From positions 12,118,706 to 12,182,705 of the forward strand of contig JAVMKO010000020.1 in assembly GCA_032164245.1 (NCBI GenBank): a DNA stretch of 64,000 nt, read 5' to 3'. The notes under the pieces are model-generated. The model saw only the letters and a list, made by a program, of their open reading frames with translations. It was not told the DNA's origin and searched no databases. The position numbers were made by a program, and so were the translations under genes. Below are positions 20,545-32,334 of the stretch, in pieces. Within the stretch, counting starts at the first letter, position 1. Each line of letters begins with the position of its first letter. The stretch comes from Sternotherus odoratus (lineage: Eukaryota; Chordata; Testudines; Kinosternidae).

Positions 20545-20735
20545 GGGGGTGATGATCCCCAAGTAGATTCTAAAGGCCTGCATCTAATTTACATGAAGAT
20601 TGGTTTACACTGCTCTGGCACATGAAAGTGGCCTTTACATGCATAAAAATTACATTTCCACTCACTTTAAGACTCTTTCACACTGCCAGAGGGGTATAAA
20701 GGGGCCTTAATGTTAATGAGAATTAGGCTCTATAT
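20545..20735. repeat. old MITE-like repeat, 'cacactgccagaggggtataaagg' family
   Basis: Contains 'gtttacactgctctggcaca' and, downstream, 'tttcacactgccagaggggt', two related segments in the same element. No coding sequence. Family recognised only loosely. Confidence 0.4.
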
Positions 20736-20799
20736 ATCCAGAAATCAAACACAGGCGTATCTCTGTGTACGACTCCTAGGCTGGATAGAATTATGGATC

Positions 20800-20890
20800 A
20801 CATTCATGTTCAGAGCACTGTGCAAATAATATGACGCTAATCCTCACAGGTGGATGTTATCCACATTTTACAGAGAGGGAAACTTAGGCA
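20800..20890 (-). repeat. MIR SINE fragment, minus
   Basis: 'acattttacagagagggaaa' then 'cttaggcagaga' is the reversed MIR core. Confidence 0.5.
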
Positions 20891-20894
20891 GAGA

Positions 20895-21140
20895 CCCTAG
20901 GCTAGATCTTTGACAGATGTAAATCAGCACAGCTCCATTACATAGATAGATTTAGGGTGATTCAAACCAGGTACGGAGCTGGCCCAGTGTGATAAAAACC
21001 AAAGGACCTGATTATCGAAGATGCTAAGCACCCAGAAGTGCAGCTGACTTCTATGGAAGATAAGGAGAGTTCAAGGCCTCTGAAAATTGGGTCATGTCTC
21101 TTTAGATGCCTAAGCTAAGATGCATCTGAAAATCATTAAC
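20895..21140. repeat. two adjacent old repeats
   Basis: 20895-21000 has 'gatgtaaatcagcacagctc', the family of 12340-12485. 20998-21140 has 'aaggacctgattatcgaaga', 'taagcacccagaagtgcagc' and 'tagatgcctaagct', the palindromic family of 7780-7890. Confidence 0.4.
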
Positions 21141-22350
21141 TTAAAGAACTTTTCCAAGGCTACATAGAAGGCCTGAATCTCTGCTGCCTTGTACCTGGTG
21201 TCATCATTTATGCCTGTGCAAATTGAGTTTTAAATGCCACCAAATGAGGTTTTGAACCCACCTTACTCAGGTGAAAATGACTACAGAAAGTTCTAGGCAC
21301 TATAGAAGGAAGACTGTTTCTGGTCTGGGATCAGCAGTCAACTGTTCTGGCTCCCAGTCCTTCGCTGGAGCTACTAGATCATGCCTCTCAAATTCTCTTA
21401 CTTGAATTACCAAGTATACCAAGTATAAATTCTAGTATAATACTGATTTATTTTTTTTCTTAAGGGTAGACCTGAATTTAAAAAATGGATATTATCTCTT
21501 GGAATGCTATAACTGCAAAATTGTGATAGAGGAGTCTAAGTCCTGGGCAATGTAACTCATTGGAGCCTATTATGCTGGTAGTCAGGCAGATTTCACATCA
21601 CACATCCACATCCAGTGTCCCATCCCTTTCCCCATAATTGCCAGTCTTTCATTGTATGTGTCAAAATCACAAGTCTTCTCTTCAGCAGACAAATACAATG
21701 CGAGCTGCGGTTTTATTTGTGTGTGTGTTTTCATGATATCCTCAGCAAAAGATGTCTCATCAATCACATCTGACAGAAACAAAGAAGAAAAATTGTCTAT
21801 TATTTAGCACGGCATAAAGATTAGAGATGATTTCACCAGGGCTTTCATTTAGTAATATCTCATATAGATAGATAGATTTCCAGCAACTTTTCATTTTCAG
21901 CATTGATTATTAATAGGTAGGCCTCTATGTTCTAATTTTGTATTTGTAGGTGTATTTAGGTTGATGTTTCTCATGTTTTTTTAAAATGTCTCTAGCAAAC
22001 ATTTTTGGGCTTGAGATAGTGGGAGGGTCATTGTTATCCTTATTTTATTTTTTACTATGACTACTACTGTTACTACAGTAACACCTTGAGAGCCCAAGCA
22101 AGAGAGACTTCCTGCTCCAGAGAGTCACAATTTAATAACAATACACAATCAGCAAGGAATTGTTACCTACCCAGTCTTCTCACTTAATTTGATTTCCTGG
22201 ATGACAGAAATACTATGAAGGGGGCAGATCGTGACCGTGGTTATTAAGCTAGAATGTGAGTGTTTCCCTGTCCACGTTCCCCTTGCTGTTCCACAAACAC
22301 ATTAAAAGCCATTAAAATATAAACACAAATTCAAATGCCAAGAAATTCAG
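21141..22350. other. no gene recognised
   Basis: Unique DNA with a (gata)-like run at about 21858-21876. 21141-21190 may be a MIR scrap. No coding signal. Confidence 0.4.
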
Positions 22351-22354
22351 GTCC

Positions 22355-22640
22355 CTTTGGTAGTAGTAGGAATCTCAGTGGGAAAAGATCTATTAAATCG
22401 CATAAGGACCAGAGAAGGATTGTTTGCCACAATCTATCCATTTTACTTGTCCTACTTACAGTGGGCATCTGGAGAGACTATTCCTCAGGTTAATAGAAAC
22501 CCTCACTGGCAGGAAAAATTCCCTGACATTCATTCTAAATCTTCCTTAGCTCAGTTACCCTCCTATAATGCCATTCCCCCTCGCACCCTCAGAGTTCCTA
22601 ATCTCATATTACCACATCAAAGTCACAGCTTTATTTCAGG
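22355..22640 (-). mobile_element. possible ancient CR1/L3-type LINE fragment
   Basis: 'aggaaaaattccctgacatt' and 'cattctaaatcttccttagc' recall the reversed 3' region of old CR1-like LINEs. An open frame on the plus strand (22357-22644) has no homology I recognise and probably is chance. Confidence 0.35.
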
Positions 22641-22854
22641 GTGAAATATTGTGAAGCAGCTTTATGATAAATATTAATATTTATATTAATATAAAAACAT
22701 GATAACTAGTACATTGGAACACATCAGGGGTTATGGATATTTAGGTTGCTGATGTGCCGAGACCACTGTCTATCACGCTGACCTATGTTATCTCATTGTT
22801 TTCTTGTACTCCCCATCCGTCTCCATCTGTTGTCTTTTGTTTTATATTTAGTCT

Positions 22855-22935
22855 GTAAATTCTTTGGGGGCAGGACCCAGCTTTTTGTTCTGTTTGCGCA
22901 GCACTTAAAGAGTTTGTACAGGTTCAAAAAGAGGC
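22855..22935 (+). repeat. L2/MIR-type tail fragment
   Basis: 'ctgtaaattctttgggggca' then 'ggacccagctttttgttctg' and 'gcgcagcactt' is the same tail family as 20165-20290. Confidence 0.5.
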
Positions 22936-23269
22936 TTCAAAGCTTGCAGACCCCGTAGCTCACAATTCATTGTTGGCTAATTCACACTTTCTTTATTGCA
23001 GTAGCTCCCTGTGGTCAGTGTATAAACCTCCTCCTGGTTAACAGTGGGTTAATCAGCAGCCTGAGCTTAATTTAGGCCACTGGGTGGCACCTAGAGGAGT
23101 ATTAGGCCTAACCCTGCTGGGTAAGAGCTGTGTCCTCAGAAAGGAAAGTGCAGAGGGTAGTAAGAAAAAAAGCTAGGGAGAAGACCTTGCTGACAGGTAG
23201 ATGGAAGTTTCTTCTGCTGCACTGATGCATGAGAGAAACCTGCGCTAGAGGATACCAGGTCTATACCGT
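22936..23269. other. purine-rich, repeat-like flank of a solo LTR
   Basis: AG-rich sequence that continues on the far side of the LTR at 23829-24346. The two together look like one older element split by the LTR, but I cannot name it. Confidence 0.3.
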
Positions 23270-23824
23270 TGTTAGGGGGGAAATCAAAGACCGTGTCACC
23301 CCCTTACCTGAAACTCCGGGTAGGACGGAGTTAGAAGGTAAAAAGCTCAATAGCTGTCAGAGACCAATGAAGAGTTAAACAAACAGCCATTGATCAAGGC
23401 GGACCATTCATGCTTCCTTGTCTCGGAGGAAGGAGAAGGCTCAGTTTTATTTTAAGACATCATGAGAGATTTATAGGATACAGACAGCAGAGGAATGGTT
23501 TACAGAAGAGGCGTGGTCTAAGTTAATACATTTGCAGGGGCATGCATACTATCAACAATTACATAAACCAGGGGTCCCTGACCTGGGCCACCATCTGGTC
23601 TCGAGTCTCTAACTCAAAGTATCAAGTATAACCTTGAGGAAAAGCAAAAACAGGCCAGAACCACAGTTCTTACAAGACTTCATTGTTCTAATCCACATAC
23701 ATAGTCTAATGTAGGTCAGAATAAGAGATAGTGACACAGGCACTATTATCTACCAAGCACATAACAGAGATACTTTTTGCTTAGCAATCATAAAGAAAGC
23801 TGTGAATAAGTTTAACCCTTAACA
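23270..23824 (-). mobile_element. solo LTR, 555 bp, 4-bp target duplication
   Basis: Ends tgttaggg and cccttaaca on plus give TGTTAAGG...CCCTAACA on minus. Identical CCGT on both sides (23266-23269 and 23825-23828). A TATA-like box (TATAAATCTC on minus, 23474-23465) and an AATAAA (minus, near 23450-23445) are present. A 4-bp duplication and TG..CA ends suit a class I (gammaretrovirus-like) ERV. No internal sequence remains, so it is the product of LTR-LTR recombination. Confidence 0.75.
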
Positions 23825-23828
23825 CCGT

Positions 23829-24346
23829 GACACAGGAGCAAGGGAGAACTTTACAGGCATGAGGCGGATCCCCGGCAAGAAGTCTTGAGGAAGGAGGTTT
23901 GAGACCTAATGAGGGAGTCTAGGAAGCTGAGGGTATCTGGGAAGGTTCCTGGAGGCAGGGAAAACCCGGGGTACAGATAGCGAAAGGGTGAGGGCTACAG
24001 GAAATGATGATTCTTACGGCAGTGGAACTGAAAGGGGCTCAATCTGCAGCAGAGATGTGGGGGAAAACAAGGGGTTCTCCCCATGGCGAGCCTGAGACAG
24101 GATTGGTGAAGTACTAGGAGCTGAGCAAGGCTCCTACTCTGTGCTCTGAACTCCGCAGGAGGTGGGGCTGAATAAGCTAGAGCTTTAGGTCTTGTTTTCT
24201 GTAGCACTGAGACTGGAGTACCCAGAAAGGGGCGTGGAATTAAATCGCGACCTGTCCAAGTTGAGAGAAGACCTAGACCACCGGAGGGCTGGAGTGACGA
24301 TCAGCAGGATGTGCTACAGCAAGAGACACACCTAGCCATGAGGAGG
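23829..24346. other. purine-rich stretch between two solo LTRs
   Basis: Rich in GGAG/GAAGG motifs, likely part of an older repeat interrupted by the LTR at 23270. No gene. Confidence 0.3.
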
Positions 24347-24351
24347 ACATG

Positions 24352-25001
24352 TGTCACGGAGTGCCCGGGCGATGGTCTGGAACCGCTCCCTAGGAAGCCA
24401 AACCGGACTTTGGGTGAAGGGCCCCTTCTCCGTACACAGCCTGTTTCCAAGGCTAGGAGCTTCACGGGTACCCACTTCAACCTTCCTGGGTCTGACCTCG
24501 GCGCATTCAGCACCTTCTGCCCCTCCGTGTGCGTTCCCCAGTGAGCCCGCCTGGGCGGGGTCCTGGGGGAGCCCATGGGTTCTGCACCCCAAATCCACAG
24601 TCAAACGTGACTCTCAGCCAGCCAGTAAAACAGGTTTATTCGATGACTTCTATCTGGTCTAACACAGACCATACAGCGAGCGTGAGCCCTCAGCTGGATC
24701 CATCTTGGGGGCCAGAGAGCTAGGACAGCTTGCCTGTAAGCTCTCTGCCTCTTCCCAGCCAAACCCAGACTGCCAACTCCCCCTTCAGCCCCTCCTCTGC
24801 TTTCTTTTGTCTCTTTTCCCGGGCTAGGCGAACATTACCTGACCTCCCTTCTCCTCCTGGGGTCAAGTTACAGCTTCACCTATGGATACCAGCAGTGTCT
24901 CTGCTTTACATCAGCTACACATTCCTTTCCCTCCACATAGACGCTCAAGAAATGCATAGGGGAAACTGAGGCACGCACACACATACTCCTACTTCGTCAC
25001 A
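24352..25001 (-). mobile_element. solo LTR, about 650 bp
   Basis: Minus strand starts TGTGACGAAGTAGGAG and ends ACTCCGTGACA, so the ends are inverted (TGTCACGGAG / cttcgtcaca on plus). Flanks ACATG (24347-24351) and AAATG (25002-25006) agree at 4 of 5 bases. An AATAAA lies on the minus strand at 24640-24635. The proline/serine-rich ORFs inside, in several frames, are chance. Class not resolved. Confidence 0.6.
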
Positions 25002-25006
25002 AAATG

Positions 25007-26354
25007 CCTGTGGTGAATCTACTGTTCTACACCCACATTCTCTCGTGACTTAGCACCTGTGAATGATACAGTCAATAGGGTTCCATATGTTCCATGCCAG
25101 TAAGTCAAGGAAAAACTTATCTCTGAGGCCTATGCTCTCAAAAGCCTCTGCTTATTTTGGTTGCCTCCATTGTTAAATGTCCAGCTTGACGTATGTGTCA
25201 ACCCTACTCAAATGCAACACGATGCCTGCAGCGGTGACATCTGGTGGCCTCATCTACCCCTGTGTTTGGAGGCCCAGATTGTACATCTGCCCTTAGAAAC
25301 TCCTTCACTCTACTCTGATTTTTTGTTTCTTTAAAGCTTCAAGCTCCTTGATCTCTCATTGGGAGCAGTGTGCTTGTCGATTAGTGTAGCAGGGTGTGCT
25401 GGCCTTTTTAATAGCCGGGTGGTAACCTGGTCCTGTTTTGGAGGGAAGGCCAGAGCGCAGGTGCTGGGAACCTGCTAAAGAGCAGCTATTGATAGGGTCT
25501 GATTCTCTGCTGGTGGATATAGAGGGAGGGCCTTACCTGATGGCAGGGAAAGCAGGTGGGAACTGAAAGAACTTCTCCTGTGGCTGCACTTCTCCTGGGA
25601 CTATAGGCCAAAGGGCTTCACAATCTCGGTGAAGAACAGGGTTCTTGCAGTTTATTCTACAATTCTTTTTGGCTTCTGTTTGAGAATAGCGCCCTGAAGA
25701 AAGGCACTATAAATGGATTGTGGCTTGGCTGACTGCTTGTTCCAGGCTGATGGTCAACTCCACCAGCCTACAATTACCTTGCAAGGTAGACTGTTTGATT
25801 TATTGTGTCTCCTGGGTCATGATATTCTTATGATGCAATATGTCACTCGAGATTTCATCCTGAATACAAAGGAGCAGACAGTCTCCTAAGGAGAAAAAAA
25901 GTGGGACAAATCATCCCTGAATTTCTTGTGCGATGCTTTAACAATATCCCCAAACTCCTATTTGCCAGACATGTGACAAAATATGGCTTGAATGCACATC
26001 CGCCCTGTACTGTGTCTCCTGGGGTAATTGACCATTTTCCCACTAGCCCATTGAAATGGGCAGACCAATCACTGGTCCATTGCTGGCCCAAGTCCCTGTT
26101 AAGAAACAGGGGGTCAACTGTATAATGTTGCAATGGAATTACTTTGTAATGATATTGTCATTTTGCTTTTCAAAAGGTAATTCCCACCACTCATTCATCT
26201 AATTAGAAGCTTGTGTATGTGGCGTATTTTGAAACTAGCTAAAAGTGTGAGGGATTTTCTGGCCCTGCTTACATGCCAGGGGATTCTGAGGGAAGCCCTG
26301 TGACCTTGGCTATCTACACTGTTTTAAAACCTGCAGTAGTGAGTCTTGGAGCCT
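25007..26354. other. no gene recognised; possible LTR-like block at 25380-25800
   Basis: 25380-25800 ('gtagcagggtgtgctggcct', 'ggtggatatagagggagggc') has the feel of an LTR promoter region like that at 51236-51800, but no ends or duplication could be found. The rest is unique DNA. Confidence 0.3.
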
Positions 26355-26580
26355 AGGTCTACACACATGGACTTGCACTATGGTACTAAACGGATGTGTG
26401 AACCCTCAAGCTTGGGCTCTGGAGCTTGGCAATAGGGCTCAGTTTCGAAGCCGAAGCTCTGGTCTGAGCCCAAATATCTACACAGCTGTTTTCAGTGTCA
26501 CAGAGTGAGCCTGACTCTGGACACGCTGTGATCTGAGACTTGTTGCTGTGGGGTTTAAAATGCAATGTAGACCTACACTA
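26355..26580. repeat. MITE-like repeat, same family as 3471 and 14401
   Basis: 'aggtctacacacatggactt' at left and 'aaaatgcaatgtagacctac' at right are inverted ends. Inside are 'ctggtctgagcccaaatatc' and related motifs. Confidence 0.5.
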
Positions 26581-27674
26581 AGTCAGCAGACAACTAGTCC
26601 AGAAAGAGACAGCTTCAGGTAAGGTGGGGTGAGTTCTGCCTTAGGGAGAAGCCAGGTTTTTCAATTTGGGGGGTCATCATTCTGAATTCTAAGACATAAA
26701 CTAGTGTGATACTGTGACTTCCCAGCAAAAGTATTCATGGTTTTATCTAACGTCTGTCTGTCTATCCTGTGAACCTAACAAAGTACACGACTGATTTACT
26801 TATTACCCCTGTGGTGTTTGTAATTCACTGCTGGAATCCAAGTATAGTAATGGCTCTGTATTGAACTAATAATGATATAGTGAACTTTCTGCTTATGATT
26901 ATTAAAGTATTAACAAAGCATGACTGCAGTTACAACTGCATTGTAACTTCAGTGTAATTGCAGCATCCTTGTTAAAGAAGGTCCAATTAATCCTTGAAAT
27001 AATTCCTTTCTTAAATGGTGGTATACCATAGATATCTGGCCTTGGGAGGTTCTTCTACAATAACCGATAACTCTGGAGATTCCTGAGTGTTGAGGGATGC
27101 TCAGTTCTCTGCCCTCTGAGGCATGCTGCCGGTGTGTGTGTGTGTTTGTGTTTTCTGGTGATGCTTTAGGTCACAGTTGGCTTGTTCTCACCTTGCTCGT
27201 ATAGTCTGTGCATGTCAGCTGACTCCTGCCTGCTGTTCATCTCTGCAGCAATCAGCAGACAGCCTGCATTCACTGACAACATGTACGCAAGCCTCTATTA
27301 TGCTGTTTCATCTACTGTTTCTAGGAACAGTTCCTTGCAGCACTGAGGACGGGGATTTATCTTCTCCACTCTTTCCATTTCTGGTATAATGCATGGATCT
27401 TTCCATTGTGTTTTATAGCTGGAGAGCCATATCAATAGAAGGATGGGGGGAGAGAACACACAGAAAAGTGACTTGAATAGATTAAAAACCACAGGGCTCC
27501 TAATGTGTTACACCAGTACCAGTAACGCTGACTTTGCTCTTATGCCCCCAAGTTAACAGCCTCATTATTATCTGAAACAAGATTTCAATAGCTAATCAAT
27601 AATCCCAGGGGGCAGCAGTAACAGTTACAACTTTAGCGGGGGGGGGGGGGGGGAGAGAAGAGAGGGGGAAATGG
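26581..27674. other. unique DNA with microsatellites
   Basis: A (TG)n run at about 27133-27146 and a 17-base G run near 27638-27654. No coding signal. Confidence 0.45.
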
Positions 27675-27756
27675 AGCCAGATTCTCTGCTCCTGTACATT
27701 GGTTTAGTTTCATTGAAGCCAATAGAACTACACTGACTTATATCAGCTGAGGAGCT
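27675..27756. repeat. old repeat fragment, family of 12340-12485
   Basis: 'gccagattctctgctcctgt' and 'tcattgaagccaatagaact' then 'tatcagctgagg' match that family's order. Confidence 0.45.
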
Positions 27757-29612
27757 GGTTGCTAGTATATAGATAAATACATTTAGTCATTTGAGTGCAA
27801 GAAGAAAACTGCATGAATTGAGTGAGTCTGGGAGGGGAAGAGTAAATTCAACAAAGCTGGCCAATCGGTTTCTATTGGCATAAATTGTAAAGAACAACCA
27901 CCGCAATAACAAACCTCTCCGCTATAAATCTGCTCCTTATTGCTTACAGCTTTAGGCTGACTTAAAATCAACTTTTATTAGCTCCATATTAGGGGATTGT
28001 TTCCTTTATAATTTGATTATTAGAATGGATCTGTGGTGGAATTTGCATTTCCATATAGATAGAACTGCTTCTTATAACCCTGCTGCATTCCTAAAGAGGC
28101 ACAGGAATCCACAGGGGCTGATTGTTTCTGAGGGGGGACTGGCAGCAGCAGTCCTTTGCGATCGCTTCTAACCCTATGAGCAGACCTGCCCTTTGCAATC
28201 TCTTCTAATGAATCTATGAAACAGACTCAAAGATATGAGGTAGCAAAGAGCAGCAGAACCCTGGCAAGGGACTGCGGTGGAAGCTGGATCACTATGATAC
28301 CTGTATGCTCCCGGCTTGCATTTTTCATACTGTCACTGATGCAGACTAATTACATACATGTCCCAGCCTGGCATATGAGGAAGCCAGGCTGCTGTGTATG
28401 TTGCAGACTCAGGTGTATTCATGGCTGTTATTTATACAAATCTAATTTGAGACATTAGGCTCCAAGAGGTAAACACAAGAGGATGGGCTGTCCTAACCGC
28501 ACAGGGACCCCAAGGCTGCACTCATGGCTTTGCTAAGTCAGATGGGGCTGGGAGCGCTACAGAATCATAGGATTGACTCACGAAGGTTTCATCACATCTT
28601 GCTGTTCTCATGCTTGCAGCTCATCCCCCTCCCCACCAAATTGTGGATGTCTGGCAAAATACCCTGCAATTATATACTCCCAGTAGAGTACTTGTAGCTG
28701 AAACATGCCTCACATTGACTTTTCATGTGCGATGGGAGCCTTGCGGTGCTGACACTTCACTGCATTTAGCATCTAATATTCATTCCAGGTCTTCATTTTG
28801 ATAGTGTGATTCAACAAGACATTATGTTGCTGTTAGCCATTGCAACCACAGAGCCATCTGACTGGAGACCTACAGCTAAACGGAACACTCTGGTCAGAAG
28901 AAACTTTGCAGGCTTGGCTGGAATAAATGGAGGTGTTGGAATAGACCAAGAGGGGACCAATTCATCTGAAAAATATGGCATTTGGCTCCCAGATGTAAAA
29001 ATCTCAGCACCCTTATGTGTAAGCAAAGACAACTGAATCTGCAATACAACAGGCTGCATTATAAACAGACATACATATCTCATACACAAACTGTTGGCTA
29101 CACAGCAGACTGCATGATAAAATGGTGTAGGTATATTAACCTGGATTACTGCATGTATAACAGACTATAATGTACAAGTATATTACATTCACCTGTTACT
29201 TGGTCCTGGTAGTTTGGTCTCATAGCGGGCTACTTTGAGATGGATTGGATTTGATGCTTTCCTCTAATACTAGGCAGTGAAAGAATATTCAATGTCATGC
29301 CATCCCCAGCAGAAAGCTCTTAGCTCATCTAAGCAAAGGCACTTTTTCTATTGAAAGCATCGCCATTTCCCCATCTTTGTGGCAAACAGACAAGTTTTTA
29401 GGTAGTTGCTTTCTGTGTGTTTAAGGGAATATTTCCCTCCAGGTCAAATGTCTTGGGGCGGGCGGAGTAACATATTTTTTAAGCACCAAATAAATATGGT
29501 GCATTGTGTGATTGCAGACCCCCTGACTATACACAATGAGCATCAGAGAAACATTAATAGCCAATGATGGCAGAGATTGTCTTATAAAAGGAAACCATGT
29601 AGGCAGGTGGAT
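27757..29612. other. no gene recognised
   Basis: About 1.9 kb of unique-looking DNA. Short open frames occur on both strands (for example around 28811-29089) without motifs. No repeat family recognised with confidence. Confidence 0.4.
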
Positions 29613-30145
29613 GTGCTCTAATAGATGACAGAGCAGGAAACTGGGAGTCAGAACTCCTGGGCTTTATTCCCAGCTTTGGAAGGGAATGGAGACCAGTGGT
29701 TAGACCAGGGGACTTGGAGTTAGACTTCTGGGTTATAGTCCTGCTTTGGGAATGAGTATTGCAGTGTTTAAAACAGGGGATTGAGAGTGGGGGCTCCTAT
29801 TCTTGTATTCCTGAGTCTGGGAGTGAGTAGGGATTGTCCTGGAGTCTCCAGGAATTAGACTGTCATGTGATGAAATCTCCATGAATTTGTCCAACCCACA
29901 TTGGCAACCCTAGGGGCGAGTGAAGTCCAGGGCTTAGAGCAGCAGGTCTCGGGACTGAGCATCCAGGATTCTAAATTCAATAGTGAATCTGCCCAATGTT
30001 CTGCACTTTATCATTGGTTTGCTCTGTGACCAATCACTTGATCTCTGTGTGCCTTCTTTTCTCCATTTGTGAAATGGGTCTGATAATGCTCCTACCCTTC
30101 CTTGGCATGTTATGGGACTTGTTCATTAATGATTGTAAAGCTACG
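29613..30145 (+). repeat. SINE with about four tandem heads and a MIR-type body
   Basis: Units at about 29613-29690, 29691-29758, 29759-29830 and 29915-29990 each carry the pattern 'ag-tggttaga-cagggga-ctgggag-tcaggactcctgggtt'. They are followed by a MIR body (29990-30145: 'ctctgtgaccaatcacttga', 'tccatttgtgaaatgggtct'). The units resemble a tRNA-derived SINE head repeated in tandem. A small MITE (29830-29910) splits units three and four. Confidence 0.6.
29830..29910. mobile_element. 81-bp MITE, TA target site, inside SINE heads
   Basis: Ends GGGATTGTCC and TTGGCAACCC are near-inverted, with TA on both sides (29828-29829 and 29911-29912), as for Tc1/mariner-type elements. It separates two SINE head units. 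Confidence 0.55.
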
Positions 30146-30282
30146 GAAGTTCAGTCTCCTTTTCAGAGGAGCTGAGCAACCTCCCGTGAAGTCAGGGGGA
30201 ACTACAGATATTCGTTGCCTTCAAAAATCAGGCCAAAGATGTATTATTATGGTTGCAGTCTACCATATAGGGCATGCCTATA
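30146..30282. other. unique DNA
   Basis: No feature seen. Confidence 0.4.
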
Positions 30283-30284
30283 TA

Positions 30285-30404
30285 GGGTGACCAGACAGCA
30301 AGTGTGAAAAATCAGGATGGGGATGAGGGTGGGGGAGGTGCCTATATAAGAAAAAGCCCCAAATATCAGGACTGTCCCTATAAAATTGGGATATATGATC
30401 ACCC
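30285..30404 (-). mobile_element. Tc1/mariner-type MITE, 120 bp, TA target site
   Basis: Ends gggtgaccaga and atgatcaccc with TA on each side (30283-30284 and 30405-30406). Same family as 4439-4556 but inserted in the opposite orientation ('aaaaatcaggatgg...aagccccaaatatcagg' is the complement of the other copy). Confidence 0.8.
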
Positions 30405-30625
30405 TATGCCTATAGCAATGACGGTGAATAAGGGTCCAATCCTACCCTTCTGATGTCAGTGGGAAGTGGTGTTGAGCTTTGACAGGCTGCGGTGGCCCAA
30501 TCTGAGCAGGGCTGATTGAGAATAGAGGAGTAACTAGCCTTTATCTCCTTTGCTTAAGAATAGAGGCCTGATGGCCTAATGAGGCAATGAAATGCCTGTA
30601 ACCCTAAACACCTAGGTTCAACTCT

Positions 30626-31478
30626 TAGGGCTGGTCCCCACTAGGGTTTAACGTCGACTTTAGCGACGTTAAGTCGATATAAACATGTACCCGTCCTCAC
30701 ATGCATGCCATTAAAGTCGATTTAAAGGGACCTCAAAATTGACTTCTGTACTCCTCCCTAATGAGAGGAGTAGCGCTGAAATCGACCTCTCTGGGTCGAT
30801 TGTGAACTAGTGAGGATGCATGTGACATTAAGCCTCTGACCTTCCACAAGCCCGTTTGCTCCCCAGGGGACCAGCCACCAGTCCGAGCAGCTCCGCAGCC
30901 CCCGCCGTGCCCACCTGAGCAGGTCCGTGGACCCCCCCGCCCACCCGAGCAGCCCCGTGCCGGCTCCCCCACCCCGCCCGCCCAAGCAGGTCCGCGGACC
31001 CCCCAGCCTGCCTGAGCAGGGGTCCGCGGAGCTGCTCGGGCGGGCGGGCGGAGCCGGCGCGGGGCTGCTCGGGCGGGCGGGGTGGGGGGTCCGCGGAGCT
31101 GCTCGGGCGGGGGGAGCCGGCACGGGGCTGCTCGGGTGGGCGGGGGGGGGTCTGTGGACCTGCTCGGGCAGGCACGGGGGAGCCGGCGCGGGGCTGCTCG
31201 GGCGGGCACGGGGGGCCACGGAGCTGCTGGGACTGGTGGCTGGTCCCCTGGGGAGCGTGCCCGGCTACCCCGAAAGGTGGTGCCTGCTGGGGACTCCCGG
31301 CACGGTTATCTACCCACCGTGCAATGCTCACTATGTCGACCCTTGCAAAAGTTGTAAGGACAGACACTGTCGACCTGCTGTGCTTTGTGGGGACGCACTA
31401 AGTCGACTTGATGCAGTCTGCTTTAGAAAATCGACTTAAGGGAAATCGACCTTCTGCTGTAGTGAAGATATACCCCTA
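30626..31478. mobile_element. large MITE-like element with GTCGAC-rich ends and a GC-rich palindromic core
   Basis: The ends ('tagggctggtccccactagg' at left; 'tagtgaagatatacccctag' at right) are imperfect inverted repeats. Next to each end lie repeated GTCGA/TCGAC motifs ('aagtcgat', 'gtcgactt'). The core (30858-31256) is a long GC-rich inverted repeat, described separately. Long proline/arginine/glycine-rich frames in several registers are simply the GC-rich palindrome and are not genes. No clear target duplication. Confidence 0.6.
30858..31256. repeat. 399-bp GC-rich palindrome (cruciform-capable)
   Basis: The left arm begins 'gctccccaggggaccagcca' and the right arm ends with its complement ('tggctggtcccctggggagc'). 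In between, 'ggtccg(t/c)gga', 'gagcagccccg' and 'ccggctcccc' blocks recur in mirrored order. Arms are imperfect near the centre, partly because the motif is also locally tandem. Confidence 0.8.
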
Positions 31479-32334
31479 GTTTGGATCTTTGTTTCAAGTC
31501 CTAAATACTACATTGATCTATTCGTGTTTATATATAGAATGGGTTTCAAATGAGAAGCTTGTCTCTGGCTGGGAGCTACACTGAAGCAGGAAAAATATTC
31601 TTTCAGATATTCAGCAGGTAACACTCCCCTGCAGAAACTGGCTTTCTGCTTGTGCTAGATCCAAAGTATTTCCTCTCAGGAGATCACAGGAGAAAACAGA
31701 ACAGCAATGACAGGGATAAGCCACAAGACTTTTATTCATTTGCAGCAAGGTTAGTGGCCCTAAGGCGAACATTACAAAAAACCAGAGCACAAAGACAACA
31801 CCAAGTGTTCTAGTCTCCTGTGTATTCCTGACAGGTCTGGCTAAACTTGAAGGGGGAACTATCCAAACAAGTGGTAAAGCAGAGGAGCTCAAAGAGAGCA
31901 GGGCCCATTTCTGTTCTCGCATTTCCTTTCTCTCCCCTTTTCCCCCAATAAACCAGGACTAGCTGCCTGAATTTAATGGATTTATACCACTAACTGAAGT
32001 GAGTCTGGCTTATGTATTGTAAGTTTGAAGGAATACATATGTTTAGCTGTGTATTTTTTATTTTTATTGTTTGAAGCTGAGGCATCAGGCGTAACGAGTT
32101 CTGATGTGTTCATACAACTGTTAGTCCTGTTTGGCATTCAATTTAGGCACATGATTTTGGAATCCAGTTTCTGTAAACATTATTTACCTACCAGACAAAA
32201 ACAAGGATGGGATCCTGGCTGGAGTTCCTAACCTGAAATGAGAAGTAGTATGAGTCTTAAAATGCAAACATTCAGCCCGAGGGAGATTAAACAATCTTAA
32301 CGGAGGCATAAAAGGCCACAATGCTGAAGTTAGA
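31479..32334. other. no gene recognised
   Basis: Unique DNA. An open frame of about 100 residues on the minus strand (31611-31922) shows no recognisable motif. Confidence 0.4.

Noticed and set aside
21858..21876. Possible CRISPR-like or satellite repeat (gata run)
   Set aside because: Only four short units; an ordinary microsatellite. No CRISPR or bacterial system is present anywhere in the window.
24301..24969. Overlapping frames of 77-103 residues on both strands
   Set aside because: They lie inside the solo LTR and show no retroviral or host domain.
28561..28575. CR1 3' end ('agaatcatagga')
   Set aside because: Only about 12 bases match; too short to support.
30733..31439. Long proline-, arginine- and glycine-rich open frames on both strands (up to 179 residues)
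   Set aside because: They arise in several registers from the GC-rich palindrome and have the low complexity expected of it. No domain or start context supports translation.
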